A stretch of DNA of 64,000 nt from NCBI RefSeq assembly GCF_000024005.1, contig NC_013132.1:8364001-8428000 (forward strand), read 5' to 3'. The DNA is from Chitinophaga pinensis DSM 2588 (GTDB taxonomy: Bacteria; Bacteroidota; Bacteroidia; Chitinophagales; Chitinophagaceae). A model generated the notes under the pieces. The model made no database searches. It was not told the origin of the DNA and saw only the letters and a program-made list of their open reading frames with translations. Made by a program: the position numbers and the translations under genes. This document shows positions 7,754-17,586 of the stretch, piece by piece. Numbering within the stretch: position 1 is the stretch's first letter; each line of letters starts with the position of its first letter.

Positions 7754-8515
7754 TTACAAACCTTCCAGCCATCGGAGAAAGGATGATGCATTTGCTTTGC
7801 TGATTACTATTGATTCGGGGGTATTTACAGCAAGTTTAGCAAGCAACTTTCGGGGGAAAATTTTTTCTACATTAACAATGGAAAGCTTATTAATGATGAA
7901 TTGGCGATTGGCGCGATAGAACACCTCCGGATCAAGCATTCTCTCCAATTCGTCAAGCGTTGAAGAAATGAAATATTGGTGATTTTTGGCTGTTCCGATT
8001 TGTACTATCGTATTTTCCAAATAAATATAAGCAATATCATTTACAGGAAGAGGAATAATACTCTCCCGTTGTTCTACAAGTATAGACTTTTTGTAGTTGT
8101 TTTTTAATTGCTGGCCTAGTTTTTCAATAGTAAGTGTCGCAGCAGCTGATTCAAAAACTGATTTCAGTGTTTGATATTTCTCCATTGCTGTTCTTACCGA
8201 ATCTTTAGTGATAGGTTTTAATAAATAGCTTACTGCATTTGTTTTAAAGGCATCAAGCATATATTCATCAAAAGATGTACAAAAAATTATGGGTGTTTTG
8301 ATGGGAACTTCCCTGAAGATGTCGAAACACATTCCATCTGCCAGTTGAATATCAGAAAAGATCAGATCCGGTAAGTCATTCCCTCTCAAAAACTTAACAC
8401 TCTCTTCTACGGAATCAAGGATGGCTATTATAATATTGGATGCATCCAGATCAACCAATATTCTTTTCAACTCATTTGCCGTATTGATTTCATTCTCTAT
8501 AATTAAAATTCTCAT
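7754..8515 (-). CDS. LytTR-family response regulator
   Basis: 253 aa from the ATG at 8515 (MRILIIENEINTANEL), which places the receiver domain at the very N-terminus; a longer in-frame start would add 14 residues without function. Receiver residues are Glu7/Glu9 as the acidic pair, phospho-acceptor Asp55 in FSDIQLADG, Thr/Ser in FCTSF and Lys in YLLKPI. A LytTR DNA-binding domain follows from about residue 150 (IAYIYLENTIVQI, then FYRANRQFIIN). Its start overlaps the 3' end of the sensor gene (stop at 8490) by 26 nt, so the two are translationally coupled. Target genes cannot be read. Confidence 0.93.
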   Translation of the reverse strand: MRILIIENEINTANELKRILVDLDASNIIIAILDSVEESVKFLRGNDLPDLIFSDIQLADGMCFDIFREVPIKTPIIFCTSFDEYMLDAFKTNAVSYLLKPITKDSVRTAMEKYQTLKSVFESAAATLTIEKLGQQLKNNYKKSILVEQRESIIPLPVNDIAYIYLENTIVQIGTAKNHQYFISSTLDELERMLDPEVFYRANRQFIINKLSIVNVEKIFPRKLLAKLAVNTPESIVISKANASSFLRWLEGL

Positions 8516-9524
8516 ATATAGGCAACTTAACAGTAAACATTGTTGAGCTTTTTTCAATTATTAAATTTCCGGAAAATAAGAGCTGATAGCGGTTCAGCAA
8601 ATTACTTAGTCCGACCCCCGTTGAATAATACTGTGATTTCATTGGGTTGAGATTATTACTTATGATGATAAACGATGCGTCATTATAGATCTGTATTCTT
8701 AAAGGTTTGCCAACAGATGCTATATTATGTTTAATCGCGTTTTCCAGCAAAAGTTGTAATGTCAGTGGAGGTATCAGGGTCTGCATTAATTCCCCTTCAA
8801 GATGAATGTCTATTTCAATGGCATCTCCTAGGCGTGTTTTAATAATATATAAGTAAGACTTGATGAAATTTAATTCGTTTTCTATTAAAACAACATGCAA
8901 CTTATTATGAACCAGCATATATCTATAAACACTGGCAAGATCAGCAACGTAATCTTTAACCTGTTTTTCCTGTGTTATCGAGATTAAAGTATTTAATGTG
9001 TTAAACAAAAAGTGTGGACTCATTTGCTCCTTCAAATTGGACAAATCGGCTTCCAACTGCGCTTGTTTAAGCTTTTCTAATTCAAGAATACGATTTTGCC
9101 TTTCTCTCAATAATTGCAAATAAAATACAATAAGAAATTGTACCATACTAAGCAGTAAACACCTTAATATCATCAGGTACCAGTTCAGATCCTCTATGGC
9201 AATGGATAAGGAGGAGTTTGTCGATAGTCTGCTAAATACAAAATCGAGTAAGATAGAAGCGATAAAAACAGCTATGGTAACAAATATGATGCTGCATACG
9301 TAGGCCAGATATCGTCCTTTATTGTGAAGCAAGGCATATTTTCTGTTCAACCAAAGGTGTAAAAAAAATGCAAGTAGTCCTGCTGTGAAAGTATATCTGA
9401 TTGTGCGTACCGCTAAATATAGACCACCCGAATGAACATCACTTCCGGTCAATTTAATGGGTACTGCGGCCAGACCTATTCCGAGTGAAATGATGATTCC
9501 TAATATCCGGTATTGTTTCCACAT
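8490..9524 (-). CDS. LytS/YehU-type sensor histidine kinase
   Basis: 344 aa. Four membrane helices occupy roughly residues 8-25, 42-60, 73-95 and 117-138, followed by a coiled linker and the His_kinase domain (PF06580) with the phospho-acceptor motif MSPHFLFNTLNTL (His171). The ATPase part shows LQLLLENAIKHN (N-box) and a GVGLSNLLNRY G-box. No sensory extracytoplasmic domain is present, so the signal is probably perceived in the membrane. It is paired with the LytTR regulator by a 26-nt overlap. Confidence 0.93.
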   Translation of the reverse strand: MWKQYRILGIIISLGIGLAAVPIKLTGSDVHSGGLYLAVRTIRYTFTAGLLAFFLHLWLNRKYALLHNKGRYLAYVCSIIFVTIAVFIASILLDFVFSRLSTNSSLSIAIEDLNWYLMILRCLLLSMVQFLIVFYLQLLRERQNRILELEKLKQAQLEADLSNLKEQMSPHFLFNTLNTLISITQEKQVKDYVADLASVYRYMLVHNKLHVVLIENELNFIKSYLYIIKTRLGDAIEIDIHLEGELMQTLIPPLTLQLLLENAIKHNIASVGKPLRIQIYNDASFIIISNNLNPMKSQYYSTGVGLSNLLNRYQLLFSGNLIIEKSSTMFTVKLPIYENFNYRE

Positions 9525-9752
9525 AAAAAGTCAGCGAATTACAATTTTTTGTTAAAAACGTGTCCCCTGTCAAATTTGTAATTTCCAATTAAGACTGTTT
9601 TAGAAGCATTTACCCCTATGCCGTCAAAAAAATTATTTCTGTACTCCTAATTAGCAGGTGGCATAGGTAATATTTTCGGAGAAAGGAGGATTTCATCCCA
9701 ATTTTCATCAAAAGAATTGAGGGCTGTCCTTCATAGCCTTTCCGGAAAATTT

Positions 9753-9780
9753 AAAGCCCACAGATGGATCTGAAGGCTTT
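9753..9780 (-). terminator. Terminator-like hairpin after the epoxide hydrolase gene
   Basis: AAAGCCCACAGA pairs with TCTGAAGGCTTT with two mismatches. It is a variant of the AAAGCCTTCAG stem seen elsewhere and lies 50 nt past the stop of the gene at 9833. The rest of 9541-9832 shows nothing recognisable. Confidence 0.55.
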
Positions 9781-9832
9781 AAACTTTCTGAAAGGAGTAA
9801 TTAATTAGTGATTTCTTATTGCTTTAGCGGTT

Positions 9833-10987
9833 TTAAAATTTGCCATAAAAGAAATCCCTCAATTCTTTTGCATACAGATCTGGCACAGTCAACGCAGCAA
9901 AATGGCTACCTTTTTCTATAATATTAAATCGTTGCACATTCACTTTCCTGTTGGCCCATTCTATTGGAAAAGGTGCTTCTCCCGGAAATAAGGCTACGCC
10001 TGTAGGGGCTTCGACTCTCATTTCCGATTGCAAGCCTGTTGTCCAGGCGGCCTTACCTTCCTCAGCATATGTACGGATTGAGGTATTAATGGTTTCCGTG
10101 ATCCAATATATCATGATATTGGTGATCAGGTCATCTTTCGTATATTGATCGTCTAAGTTTTCCGGCTTACCAGACCAAGCATGGAACTTTTCAATTATCC
10201 AGGATGCTAGACCTACAGGGGAATCATTTAAGCCGTAACCTAGTGTTTGCGGCTTTGTCGTCTGAAGAAGGTTAAAAGCCCCTTCTGTAAAAAACCATTG
10301 CTGGATAAAGCTGCCAAACTCCTGCTCCGGGGCAGACATTGTTAACCAATCCTCCCGCCCGTTTGGATAGCCAACATCCGTGATATGAATAGCAGAGACC
10401 TGTGAAGGATACTGATTGGCCAATGATTTGCTGATTGTTGCACCCATATCGCCTCCTGCTGCAAAGAACGTTCGGTATCCTAATACCTCTGTCATTAACC
10501 TGGCCCATAAACGGGCCGTCTGATCACTACTTTGCGGAACGCGGTCTGAAAATCCAAAACCAGGTATTGAGGGGATCACAAGATCAAAATCCTCTGCTGC
10601 ATTACCGCCATAATTTTCGGGATCAGTAAGCATGGGGATTATTTTATGAAACCTATAGAAGCTATCTGGCCATCCGTGGGTTAAGATCAATGGTTTGCCG
10701 TCGTTAGATTTTCCTTTCACATATATAAAATGCACCATGGTACCATCTATTGCTATCTTAAACTGTGGAAATTTATTCAGATAGGTCTCCTGGGTTCTCC
10801 AATCGTAATTATTCTGCCAGTGATCTACCAGTTCGCGTAAATAAGCCGGATTGGTGCCATAATTCCAGCCAGCATTTTCTGGTTCATCAGTCCAACGCGT
10901 CTGTTTTAATCTTATAGACAGATCATTTAATACTTCTTGTGGAATTGCTATTGTAAAGGGTGTCATCTGGGTCATTTTTTGATTCAT
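9833..10987 (-). CDS. Epoxide hydrolase family protein (EHN + alpha/beta hydrolase)
   Basis: 384 aa, full family length. The N-terminal EHN segment (PF06441; PFTIAIPQEVLNDLSIRL, GWNYGTNPAYLRELV) leads into an alpha/beta-hydrolase core. HGWPDSF (104-110) is the oxyanion-hole motif, the nucleophile is Asp180 in GGDMGA, and the catalytic base is His362 in KGSHFAAL. No signal peptide, so cytoplasmic. It probably opens epoxides or related esters; substrate is not visible. It stands alone on the minus strand. Confidence 0.9.
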   Translation of the reverse strand: MNQKMTQMTPFTIAIPQEVLNDLSIRLKQTRWTDEPENAGWNYGTNPAYLRELVDHWQNNYDWRTQETYLNKFPQFKIAIDGTMVHFIYVKGKSNDGKPLILTHGWPDSFYRFHKIIPMLTDPENYGGNAAEDFDLVIPSIPGFGFSDRVPQSSDQTARLWARLMTEVLGYRTFFAAGGDMGATISKSLANQYPSQVSAIHITDVGYPNGREDWLTMSAPEQEFGSFIQQWFFTEGAFNLLQTTKPQTLGYGLNDSPVGLASWIIEKFHAWSGKPENLDDQYTKDDLITNIMIYWITETINTSIRTYAEEGKAAWTTGLQSEMRVEAPTGVALFPGEAPFPIEWANRKVNVQRFNIIEKGSHFAALTVPDLYAKELRDFFYGKF

Positions 10988-11120
10988 ACAAATTTAACCG
11001 TCCCCCGGCTAAGCTAATTGTATAAAACTAACCTCTGCATTATTTAAAGACCTGTAAGAGGTTGTAGCATCATATCCGTCATTAAACAACTTTCTTCCCA
11101 TTTCTACCTACCCCATTCCT

Positions 11121-11516
11121 CTATCTACTCACTCCCTGGCCCTTTGTCCCATTAGGAATCAGTATTCCATGACCTATACGTATATCTTTGGGCAATCTAA
11201 AGCCTTTGGTATCTCCATCCTTCTTGATCATTACGTTCTGAAGTAGATTTTTCAAACTTTCTTCATCAGCTTTATCCCATTTTTCCTTCCCAAAACTTAT
11301 TCTGATATGCCCGGGAGCAACTCGTCTTCCATTCAGCTCATGCATAAATGAAAACAACATTGTTCCTTTATCTCCTACAAAAGTACTATCAACAGTTATC
11401 GTGATTGTTTTACCAACTTTATTACTTAAATATAATCTCCTGGGAATAGTACAAGATATAAGCGTCATCATTATTACTATGGAAAAAACCTTACTAATAG
11501 AATTTACTATATTCAT
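11121..11516 (-). CDS. Small lipoprotein of unknown function
   Basis: 131 aa. The N-terminus has a hydrophobic segment ending in the lipobox LISC (Cys about residue 22). The mature part has beta strands (KTITITVDSTFVG) and the short motif RIGHGILIPNGTKG at the end. No family recognised. It begins 10 nt after the stop of the SDR gene on the same strand, so the two very likely form an operon. Confidence 0.75.
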   Translation of the reverse strand: MNIVNSISKVFSIVIMMTLISCTIPRRLYLSNKVGKTITITVDSTFVGDKGTMLFSFMHELNGRRVAPGHIRISFGKEKWDKADEESLKNLLQNVMIKKDGDTKGFRLPKDIRIGHGILIPNGTKGQGVSR

Positions 11517-11526
11517 GGGATGGTTA

Positions 11527-12303
11527 TTAATGTTGGAGACTAGCTTTTGCTTTACTTATTCTTTTATCTATCATTTCCGTAAAGAAGTTAGGCGCTATCC
11601 GGCTCATCCACTTCATAACATTCGCTAATCCAGGTCTGATTTCCAGCTTATCATTTAAAATACCCTGAATAGAAAGGCTCACCATTTTGTCTACTTTCAT
11701 ATCCCTGGGATGACTCTTTTCCGGTATACCTGTTTGCAAAGGCTTGTTTGTTTTCGGAGGAGCCACCTCAAATACTTTCACACTTGTGTTTTTCAGTTGA
11801 AGCCGCAATGCCTGTGAATATATATGAATGCCCGCTTTCGTGCCGCAATATATTGGTGAAACAGTGAATGGTACAAATGCAAGACCTGACGTAACATTTA
11901 CAATCGCTGAAGATTTTTTATTCATCAAATGAGGGAGAAACTGATGAATCATCCGGATGGTTCCTGAAAAATTCGTTTCAATCTCCTCCGTAACGTTATA
12001 TATGTCCACACCCTTATCGTTTACCTCCACACTATGCATAATTCCCGCATTATTAATGATGATATTCAACTCAGGAAATTGGGATGTAACCTGCTTGTAA
12101 AGCGCCTTAATACTATCCGGATTATTCACATCGCTTTGAATAGTATTTATACCTGGAAATTGCCTTTTTGTTTCATCCAGTTTGTCAGGATTGCGACCGG
12201 TAACAATAACGTTTGCACCATGTTGCATTAATTGTTTCGCAAACTCCAAACCAATCCCGTTAGTTCCCCCTGTAATCAATACAGTACTGTTTTCCAATTT
12301 CAT
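11527..12303 (-). CDS. Short-chain dehydrogenase/reductase (DltE-like SDR)
   Basis: 258 aa from the ATG at 12303 (MKLENSTVLITGG); the longer in-frame start would add a hydrophobic 28-residue leader not typical for SDRs. Rossmann glycine motif TGGTNGIG (about 11-18), NNAG at about 85, and catalytic Ser and Tyr-x-x-x-Lys (VTSG, then YCGTKAG) are intact. NAD(P)-dependent oxidoreductase of unknown substrate, related to DltE-type SDRs. A lipoprotein gene follows at 10 nt. Confidence 0.9.
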   Translation of the reverse strand: MKLENSTVLITGGTNGIGLEFAKQLMQHGANVIVTGRNPDKLDETKRQFPGINTIQSDVNNPDSIKALYKQVTSQFPELNIIINNAGIMHSVEVNDKGVDIYNVTEEIETNFSGTIRMIHQFLPHLMNKKSSAIVNVTSGLAFVPFTVSPIYCGTKAGIHIYSQALRLQLKNTSVKVFEVAPPKTNKPLQTGIPEKSHPRDMKVDKMVSLSIQGILNDKLEIRPGLANVMKWMSRIAPNFFTEMIDKRISKAKASLQH

Positions 12304-12571
12304 TTTATTAAGTTTAAATAAAGCAATCATCCGTCGCCAATATTTCCCTATGCAAGCAATTATTGCAACCAAAAGCACGAATATCATCTCAGTAGATCGC
12401 TCTACCTACCCTTTGGGTTGTAGACCTGTCGCATTTCAACATAGGTTTTGGGGAATATTAGTTCACATATTTTATGTCATCACTATATTTTAAACAATAT
12501 TGCAAGATTTGCCTACGTTAACGGATATGCTACTATTTTGATACTTTTACATCTAACAAATAAACATAAGC

Positions 12572-13252
12572 ATGAACGCTAAATCACACATATTTGTTCT
12601 GGCATTTTTGGCGATATTATTTTCTGCTAGCATATCTTATGCTCAACACGGCCATGATCAGACAGTAGCTTCTATACCTTGTGATTCAACACTGCCTGCC
12701 AATCTGCTAAATAGCGAAAGAATCGAGAAAAAGTTTGGGGCTTACGGGATTGATGTGCTTTATAACAGTCCTCATTTAAGGGTATCCAACCTTTATGATG
12801 GTAAGAAAATAACCCGAACACTGGCTATCGTAGACTATCCGGAAAATATCGACAGTTCCTTTTCAAAAGAACATGAGCAAGTTGTAAACGGAGGTTCCAT
12901 AGGAAGTACTTTCAAAGCACAGGGTTGGAAAATTGAAAAGAAGACAATCTATCTGGGAGAGTTGTCTCCGTCTGTCGATTATAATGCATTATATAAGTTA
13001 ATGGGAAATGTTACGCCTCAAAAATTATCCATCTGGATGTATATTTTCTATATTCAAAAAAACGGGAAAGAATACCCGTATGTAACCATATCAGAAATCT
13101 ACCACCCCGATTACCTGTCATTAGCAGATCTCAGGTGTATCAGTAACGATGCTGACGTCCATCTGAAGCAAACAAAAGCTGTTACCCATAAATTGAAAAA
13201 GGTAACGCAGTTAATGACATTGAAATTTAATCAACAGACAAACAACAAATAG
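12572..13252 (+). CDS. Exported protein of unknown function
   Basis: 226 aa with a signal peptide (MNAKSHIFVLAFLAILF, cleavage after SYAQ near residue 24) and a His-rich start of the mature part (HGHDQ). The remaining 200 residues alternate strands and helices with two Cys (residues about 37 and 192). I recognise no domain. Its terminator at 13300-13332 is shared with a minus-strand remnant. Confidence 0.75.
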   Translation: MNAKSHIFVLAFLAILFSASISYAQHGHDQTVASIPCDSTLPANLLNSERIEKKFGAYGIDVLYNSPHLRVSNLYDGKKITRTLAIVDYPENIDSSFSKEHEQVVNGGSIGSTFKAQGWKIEKKTIYLGELSPSVDYNALYKLMGNVTPQKLSIWMYIFYIQKNGKEYPYVTISEIYHPDYLSLADLRCISNDADVHLKQTKAVTHKLKKVTQLMTLKFNQQTNNK

Positions 13253-13299
13253 ATGCTGGCAGAAAGGTTCAAAACATCTCCTTTCCCCTTCAGAAAAAT

Positions 13300-13332
13300 A
13301 AAAGCCTTCAGATACGATGCTGAAGGCTTTTA
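13300..13332. terminator. Bidirectional terminator
   Basis: AAAAGCCTTCAG pairs perfectly with CTGAAGGCTTTT around an eight-base loop and has A and T runs on both sides. It closes the plus-strand gene ending at 13252 and the minus-strand remnant ending at 13362. Confidence 0.88.
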
Positions 13333-13361
13333 TTTTACTTTATCACTTCTCCCTTTTTTGT

Positions 13362-13558
13362 TTATGTAGAATGAGATCCCATTATTCCATCATTAATAAA
13401 CCCACATTTTCCATTAAGTCTGACCGGGCAACAACCATCAACAAAAGAGAAAAAACTTTCATACTTTATTGGAGTTATCTCTTCCCACTCTGCTGCGCCT
13501 GAGCTACTACAATCAAAAACAAGTTGATAATTAATAATATGGCTCTCATCTTATACAT
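13362..13558 (-). pseudogene. WG-repeat protein remnant with signal peptide
   Basis: From ATGs at 13558/13549 the minus strand encodes a signal peptide (MRAILLINLFLIVVAQAQ) and then stops at AGA TAA. One base over, the frame continues WEEITPIKYESFF and DGCCPVRLNGKCGFIN to a stop at 13362. PVRLNGKxGFI is the signature of the WG (KWG) repeat, here with Cys in place of the usual Trp. WG proteins have many repeats; only one is left, so this is a truncated and frameshifted relic. Confidence 0.65.
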
Positions 13559-14310
13559 GTCTATATTATAATACTTTGTAAGTGAAGATCGTTAATGATC
13601 AGGATAGTTGTTACCAATTCATCATCAGAGACACAAAACAAATATAAATAAAGCATCATGATTAATAGTTATTGTTTCTACGCAAAAAAAAACGGCGCAT
13701 TACCATTCTTTCTTTGGTATATCAGAAACAGCATCCAATGACGCCACTGGTCTTTTAATATCTCCCCGGAGGTACCTGGTAATGTCTTTCAAACAAGACA
13801 CCCCTTAGCTCGCAAAATGCTCCCAAAGAAGACATGCTTTATCCTTTTAGTATGGACAAATCATTACCGTTTGATTTGTCCTTCTTTTGTTTTCAGATAG
13901 ATTACCCTCCTTTAGCTGATTAAGCGCTTGTGGCTTTGTCGACTACACTACCAGAGCATTTAAATTTCATTTAAGATTGTTTACAATCCGTTCACTTTTT
14001 AATGACTACTTATTTACCAAATACGTACTATCTTGTCAAAATTCGATAGTTTTATAGCAACCAAAATCAAGTCTGGCAAAAACAGCTAGTCACGTGAGAC
14101 GAACAATGAGAGGCCAATTAGTGTCGCAGAGCAAACAATAAGGATATGTGGGTCTAAGACTTTTTTACAACGCTCATGCCAGTTATTATTATATCAACGA
14201 AAAATTTGTAACAGCATAATACTGGGAAAAGTATTAAACAAGCCCGTATTAAATCTATTGCCTATAGGGCATTATCAACCAATTTCATAATCCTCCATTA
14301 ATTCTATTTC
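13559..14310 (+). other. Long intergenic/leader region before SusC
   Basis: About 750 nt without a supported intact gene. It holds a T-tailed hairpin at 13854-13893, an AT-rich stretch from 13950 to 14060 that probably carries the promoter, and 250 nt or more of apparent 5' leader. A minus-strand open stretch at 13700-13808 ending KKEW could be another decayed gene but I cannot assign it. Confidence 0.45.
13854..13893 (+). terminator. Hairpin with T-rich tail in SusC upstream region
   Basis: GGACAAATCA (13854-13863) pairs with TGATTTGTCC (13872-13881) and is followed by TTCTTTTGTTTT. No annotated plus-strand gene ends nearby, so it may end a small RNA or an early leader transcript. Confidence 0.5.
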
Positions 14311-17300
14311 ATGATTGTTAATTTAACAAGATACAGCTACGGCTGTAGTGTAGTGTTATTAACGCTCGTCTTCACCCTTATGTCTAATTTTGCCAATGCA
14401 CAAGGCACGGCGGACACGCGTGTCAGTGTGTCCGGGACTATCAAGGACGGAGGAGACGGCACATTCGTTCCAGGCACATCGATCAGTATCTCTGATTCTA
14501 AAGCAGGTGCAGTATCAAATATAGATGGCGGCTTTACCATCAAAGCCAATGTAGGTAGCACCCTGACATTCTCAATTGTCGGCTATCTGCCTTTTACTTA
14601 TAAAGTGAAAGGTGCTGAATCCAATGTAGCTATTGTATTAAAGCGCGATAAAACGGACCTTAAAGATGTAGTGGTTATCGGTTATCAGGAAGCTTCCCGC
14701 AAGAGTGTGACGGCTTCTGTGACTTCTGTAAATCCTAAAAACTTATTGGATGTCCCTACCCCCTCACTGGGTGCGCTCTTACAAGGTCGTGCGCCTGGAC
14801 TGGACGTCCAGAACTTTTCGGGTGAACCTGGTGTAAGAAGTAATATAGTAATGCGTGGTAATACAGCAGTCAGTAGAAGTATCAACAGTGACTTCACCAC
14901 TGCCCAAGGTAAAGCAAGTCTTGCCCGTGCTTTGAGTGGCCCATTATATGTAATTGATGGGGTACCACAAAGTACAGAAGATATCGCTGCCATCAACTAT
15001 GGTAGTGGTACCAATACGGATGCGTTAGCAGGTATTGCCGTAAATGACATCCAGAGTATTGACATCCTGAAAGATGCGTCTGCTGCTGCCATTTACGGTT
15101 CCAGGGGTGCTGGTGGTGTCATTATCATCACGACCAAGCGTGGTATTACCGGTAGACCCAGAATCGACTTCTCTGCTTATCATGGTATCACAGATATGCC
15201 GTCGCTTGATAAGATATTGATCGGTGCTGAAGAACGCCGGGGCAAAATGGCATTGATACAGCATTATGGACAATACCTAAACCTCCAGAATATTCCTCAG
15301 ATACTTACGGACAGTCTGAATCCCGCTTTTAACAACGCAAACGACTATCAGGGCCAGCTGTATCAAACGGGCCAGGTTGGTAACTATGACCTTTCCGTAA
15401 GTGGAGGTACTAATCTTATCAACTACAGGTACTCTCTTAATTATTATGATGAAGAGGGCATTATCAAGAAATCCGGTTTTCAGAGATATAGTTTCAGTAG
15501 CACTACTGGTTTGAATTTATCTCCCAAACTGAATATCAGCACCATTATCCGCTATGCCAGATCCGACAGACCCAGATCTATTAATGATCTGTCAGGAGGG
15601 TATGGTCCTTTTAATGGCGGTTATTACGCTTCAAGCCCTTTACCATCGTCAGCATTATATTTATCGCCTGCTAATGCGGCTTTCATTTTCGGCAATACTA
15701 CCAATCAGACAGACCGCAACTCAGATGATAATTTGTCCATCAGTCCTGTAATTGACTGGAAAATCTCTAAAAAATTCAGCTTTAATACAGTAATATCTTA
15801 CACGGCACATAGTGCACGTTCGGATTCATATACCCCAGGCGCGGTAAGAAGAGATGGAACGGGAGCCGCATCCAGCTTTGTGGAAAACAGGAACAATTAC
15901 CTGATGAGTAATGCCCTTCAATACACCACCGGATTGGGTGAACACCATACCCTGAACCTGTTGTTGGGTCAGAATACGGAGTACATGGAATACAGGGCGA
16001 CAATATCAAGCGCAGTAGGTATTCCGAATGACCAGATCCGGACAGTTACGGTACTTGATAAGAATCTGGCTGAAACCAGCACCGACTTGCTACAGAGCGG
16101 AATTCAGACGGGTTTCCTGCGTGTCAACTATGGCTTTAAAGGACGCTATCTGTTATCTGCTGTAATAAATGCGGATGCTTCTTCCCGTTTTGGTAAAAAC
16201 AATCGCTGGGGTTACTTCCCCTCCGTGTCTGCAGGTTGGGTGATCAGTGATGAACCATGGCTGAAAAACGAAAGTAGCTGGCTCACGTTATTAAAACTGC
16301 GCGCAAGTTATGGTGAAACCGGACGTCAACCGGATGGTGGTGATAACTACCTGTCTTATAACACCTACAACATTGGTGCAGGCGCCTTCCCTGGTAGCAC
16401 CAACCCTTCTACAGGCAACAACCAATCCCTATCTTACAATGGTGTTCCTGCGATCTCCCTTAATTTTGATAAAGGTCTTTCCAACCCAAACCTGAGCTGG
16501 GAGAAAACAAGCCAATCGAACCTGGGTCTGGATCTTACTTTGTTGAATGGGCGTTTTAGCGTAGTGACAGATGCATATGTTAAATCCACACATGGAGGGA
16601 TCTTCACACTGGCGGTGCCTATCACTACCGGTTATTCCACTAACACCGCCAATGCTATTGGTGTGAGAAATACAGGGGTAGAAATGCAGTTCATTGCCAA
16701 TATCTTTGAACCTACCAAACCATTCCAATGGCAGTTCCTGTTGAACATCGCCCATAACGATAACATCATTACCTCTTTACCAAATGGTGGCCGCGATATC
16801 TATCTTGATAAATACTTGTTGAGACAAGGTCAGCCTATTAACACATACAATACATTCAAAGCAACCGGTATATACAGAACCGATGCTGATGTACCTGTGA
16901 ATCCTGTAACAGGTTCAGTTCTCAACTTCTATGGTTATCCCTTCAGAGGAGGAGACCCGATCTGGCAGGATTCCAATGGAGACGGCGTACTGGATGCAAC
17001 AGACTATGTTCCTACGGGCAACCCCAATCCTAAATTGACAGGTGGTTTCAGTAACACATTCAGCTATAAAAGATTTACACTGGATATCTTCTGTACGTTC
17101 ACTGCCGGTCGTCAGATCTACAATGATTACTTAGCGGGAAGATTGTCCCAGCTGGTACCGACTGATGATGGTGATCCAAATCCCTTACACTCGATCAGTA
17201 CACACTCCCTGCCCGACCTGAATGGTATCAATTATTGGTATAATCCAGGTGATAATGCACAGTATCCTTCATTGAGTTCTGTAACAGGTACCCGTTATAA

Positions 17301-17568
17301 ATATGCACTGGTAAGTTCACAGTGGGTAGAAAGCGGTGCCTACCTGCGTATTAAGAAAATATCACTGGGTTATAGCTTGAATCCCGCATTACTGGAAAGA
17401 GTGCATATGAAGCGTGTGCGTATCTATGGTCTTGTAGATAACCTGAAGATTTTCCAGAAATCAAAGAATGTACCTGATGCAGAACAGGTAGATGCCTTTG
17501 GTGTATATAGTGGCAGTGGCTATCCCCTGCCTAAGAAATTCACATTGGGATTGGATGTCAGTCTATAA
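14311..17568 (+). CDS. SusC/RagA family TonB-dependent outer-membrane transporter
   Basis: 1085 aa. Signal peptide to about residue 30, carboxypeptidase-regulatory-like beta-sandwich at about 36-112 (VSVSGTIKDGGDG, then GYLPFTYKVKG), TonB box-like region near DVVVIGYQ, plug at about 130-255 with the SusC hallmark IDILKDASAAAIYGSRG, then the 22-strand barrel to the terminal strand KFTLGLDVSL. No STN domain, so no direct anti-sigma signalling is expected. It imports an oligomer captured by the SusD partner 18 nt downstream. The locus contains no glycoside hydrolase, so substrate is open. Confidence 0.96.
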   Translation: MIVNLTRYSYGCSVVLLTLVFTLMSNFANAQGTADTRVSVSGTIKDGGDGTFVPGTSISISDSKAGAVSNIDGGFTIKANVGSTLTFSIVGYLPFTYKVKGAESNVAIVLKRDKTDLKDVVVIGYQEASRKSVTASVTSVNPKNLLDVPTPSLGALLQGRAPGLDVQNFSGEPGVRSNIVMRGNTAVSRSINSDFTTAQGKASLARALSGPLYVIDGVPQSTEDIAAINYGSGTNTDALAGIAVNDIQSIDILKDASAAAIYGSRGAGGVIIITTKRGITGRPRIDFSAYHGITDMPSLDKILIGAEERRGKMALIQHYGQYLNLQNIPQILTDSLNPAFNNANDYQGQLYQTGQVGNYDLSVSGGTNLINYRYSLNYYDEEGIIKKSGFQRYSFSSTTGLNLSPKLNISTIIRYARSDRPRSINDLSGGYGPFNGGYYASSPLPSSALYLSPANAAFIFGNTTNQTDRNSDDNLSISPVIDWKISKKFSFNTVISYTAHSARSDSYTPGAVRRDGTGAASSFVENRNNYLMSNALQYTTGLGEHHTLNLLLGQNTEYMEYRATISSAVGIPNDQIRTVTVLDKNLAETSTDLLQSGIQTGFLRVNYGFKGRYLLSAVINADASSRFGKNNRWGYFPSVSAGWVISDEPWLKNESSWLTLLKLRASYGETGRQPDGGDNYLSYNTYNIGAGAFPGSTNPSTGNNQSLSYNGVPAISLNFDKGLSNPNLSWEKTSQSNLGLDLTLLNGRFSVVTDAYVKSTHGGIFTLAVPITTGYSTNTANAIGVRNTGVEMQFIANIFEPTKPFQWQFLLNIAHNDNIITSLPNGGRDIYLDKYLLRQGQPINTYNTFKATGIYRTDADVPVNPVTGSVLNFYGYPFRGGDPIWQDSNGDGVLDATDYVPTGNPNPKLTGGFSNTFSYKRFTLDIFCTFTAGRQIYNDYLAGRLSQLVPTDDGDPNPLHSISTHSLPDLNGINYWYNPGDNAQYPSLSSVTGTRYKYALVSSQWVESGAYLRIKKISLGYSLNPALLERVHMKRVRIYGLVDNLKIFQKSKNVPDAEQVDAFGVYSGSGYPLPKKFTLGLDVSL

Positions 17569-17586
17569 TTTTTAAAACAAAGGATC

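Noticed and set aside
7633..7800. 55-codon plus-strand ORF overlapping the end of the LytTR gene
   Set aside because: No recognisable sequence, no clear ribosome site and antisense overlap.
13317..13502. 61-codon plus-strand ORF
   Set aside because: It begins inside a terminator and is antisense to the WG-repeat remnant.
13700..13808. Minus-strand open stretch ending DIPKKEW
   Set aside because: Coding-like composition but no start and no family; too short to call.
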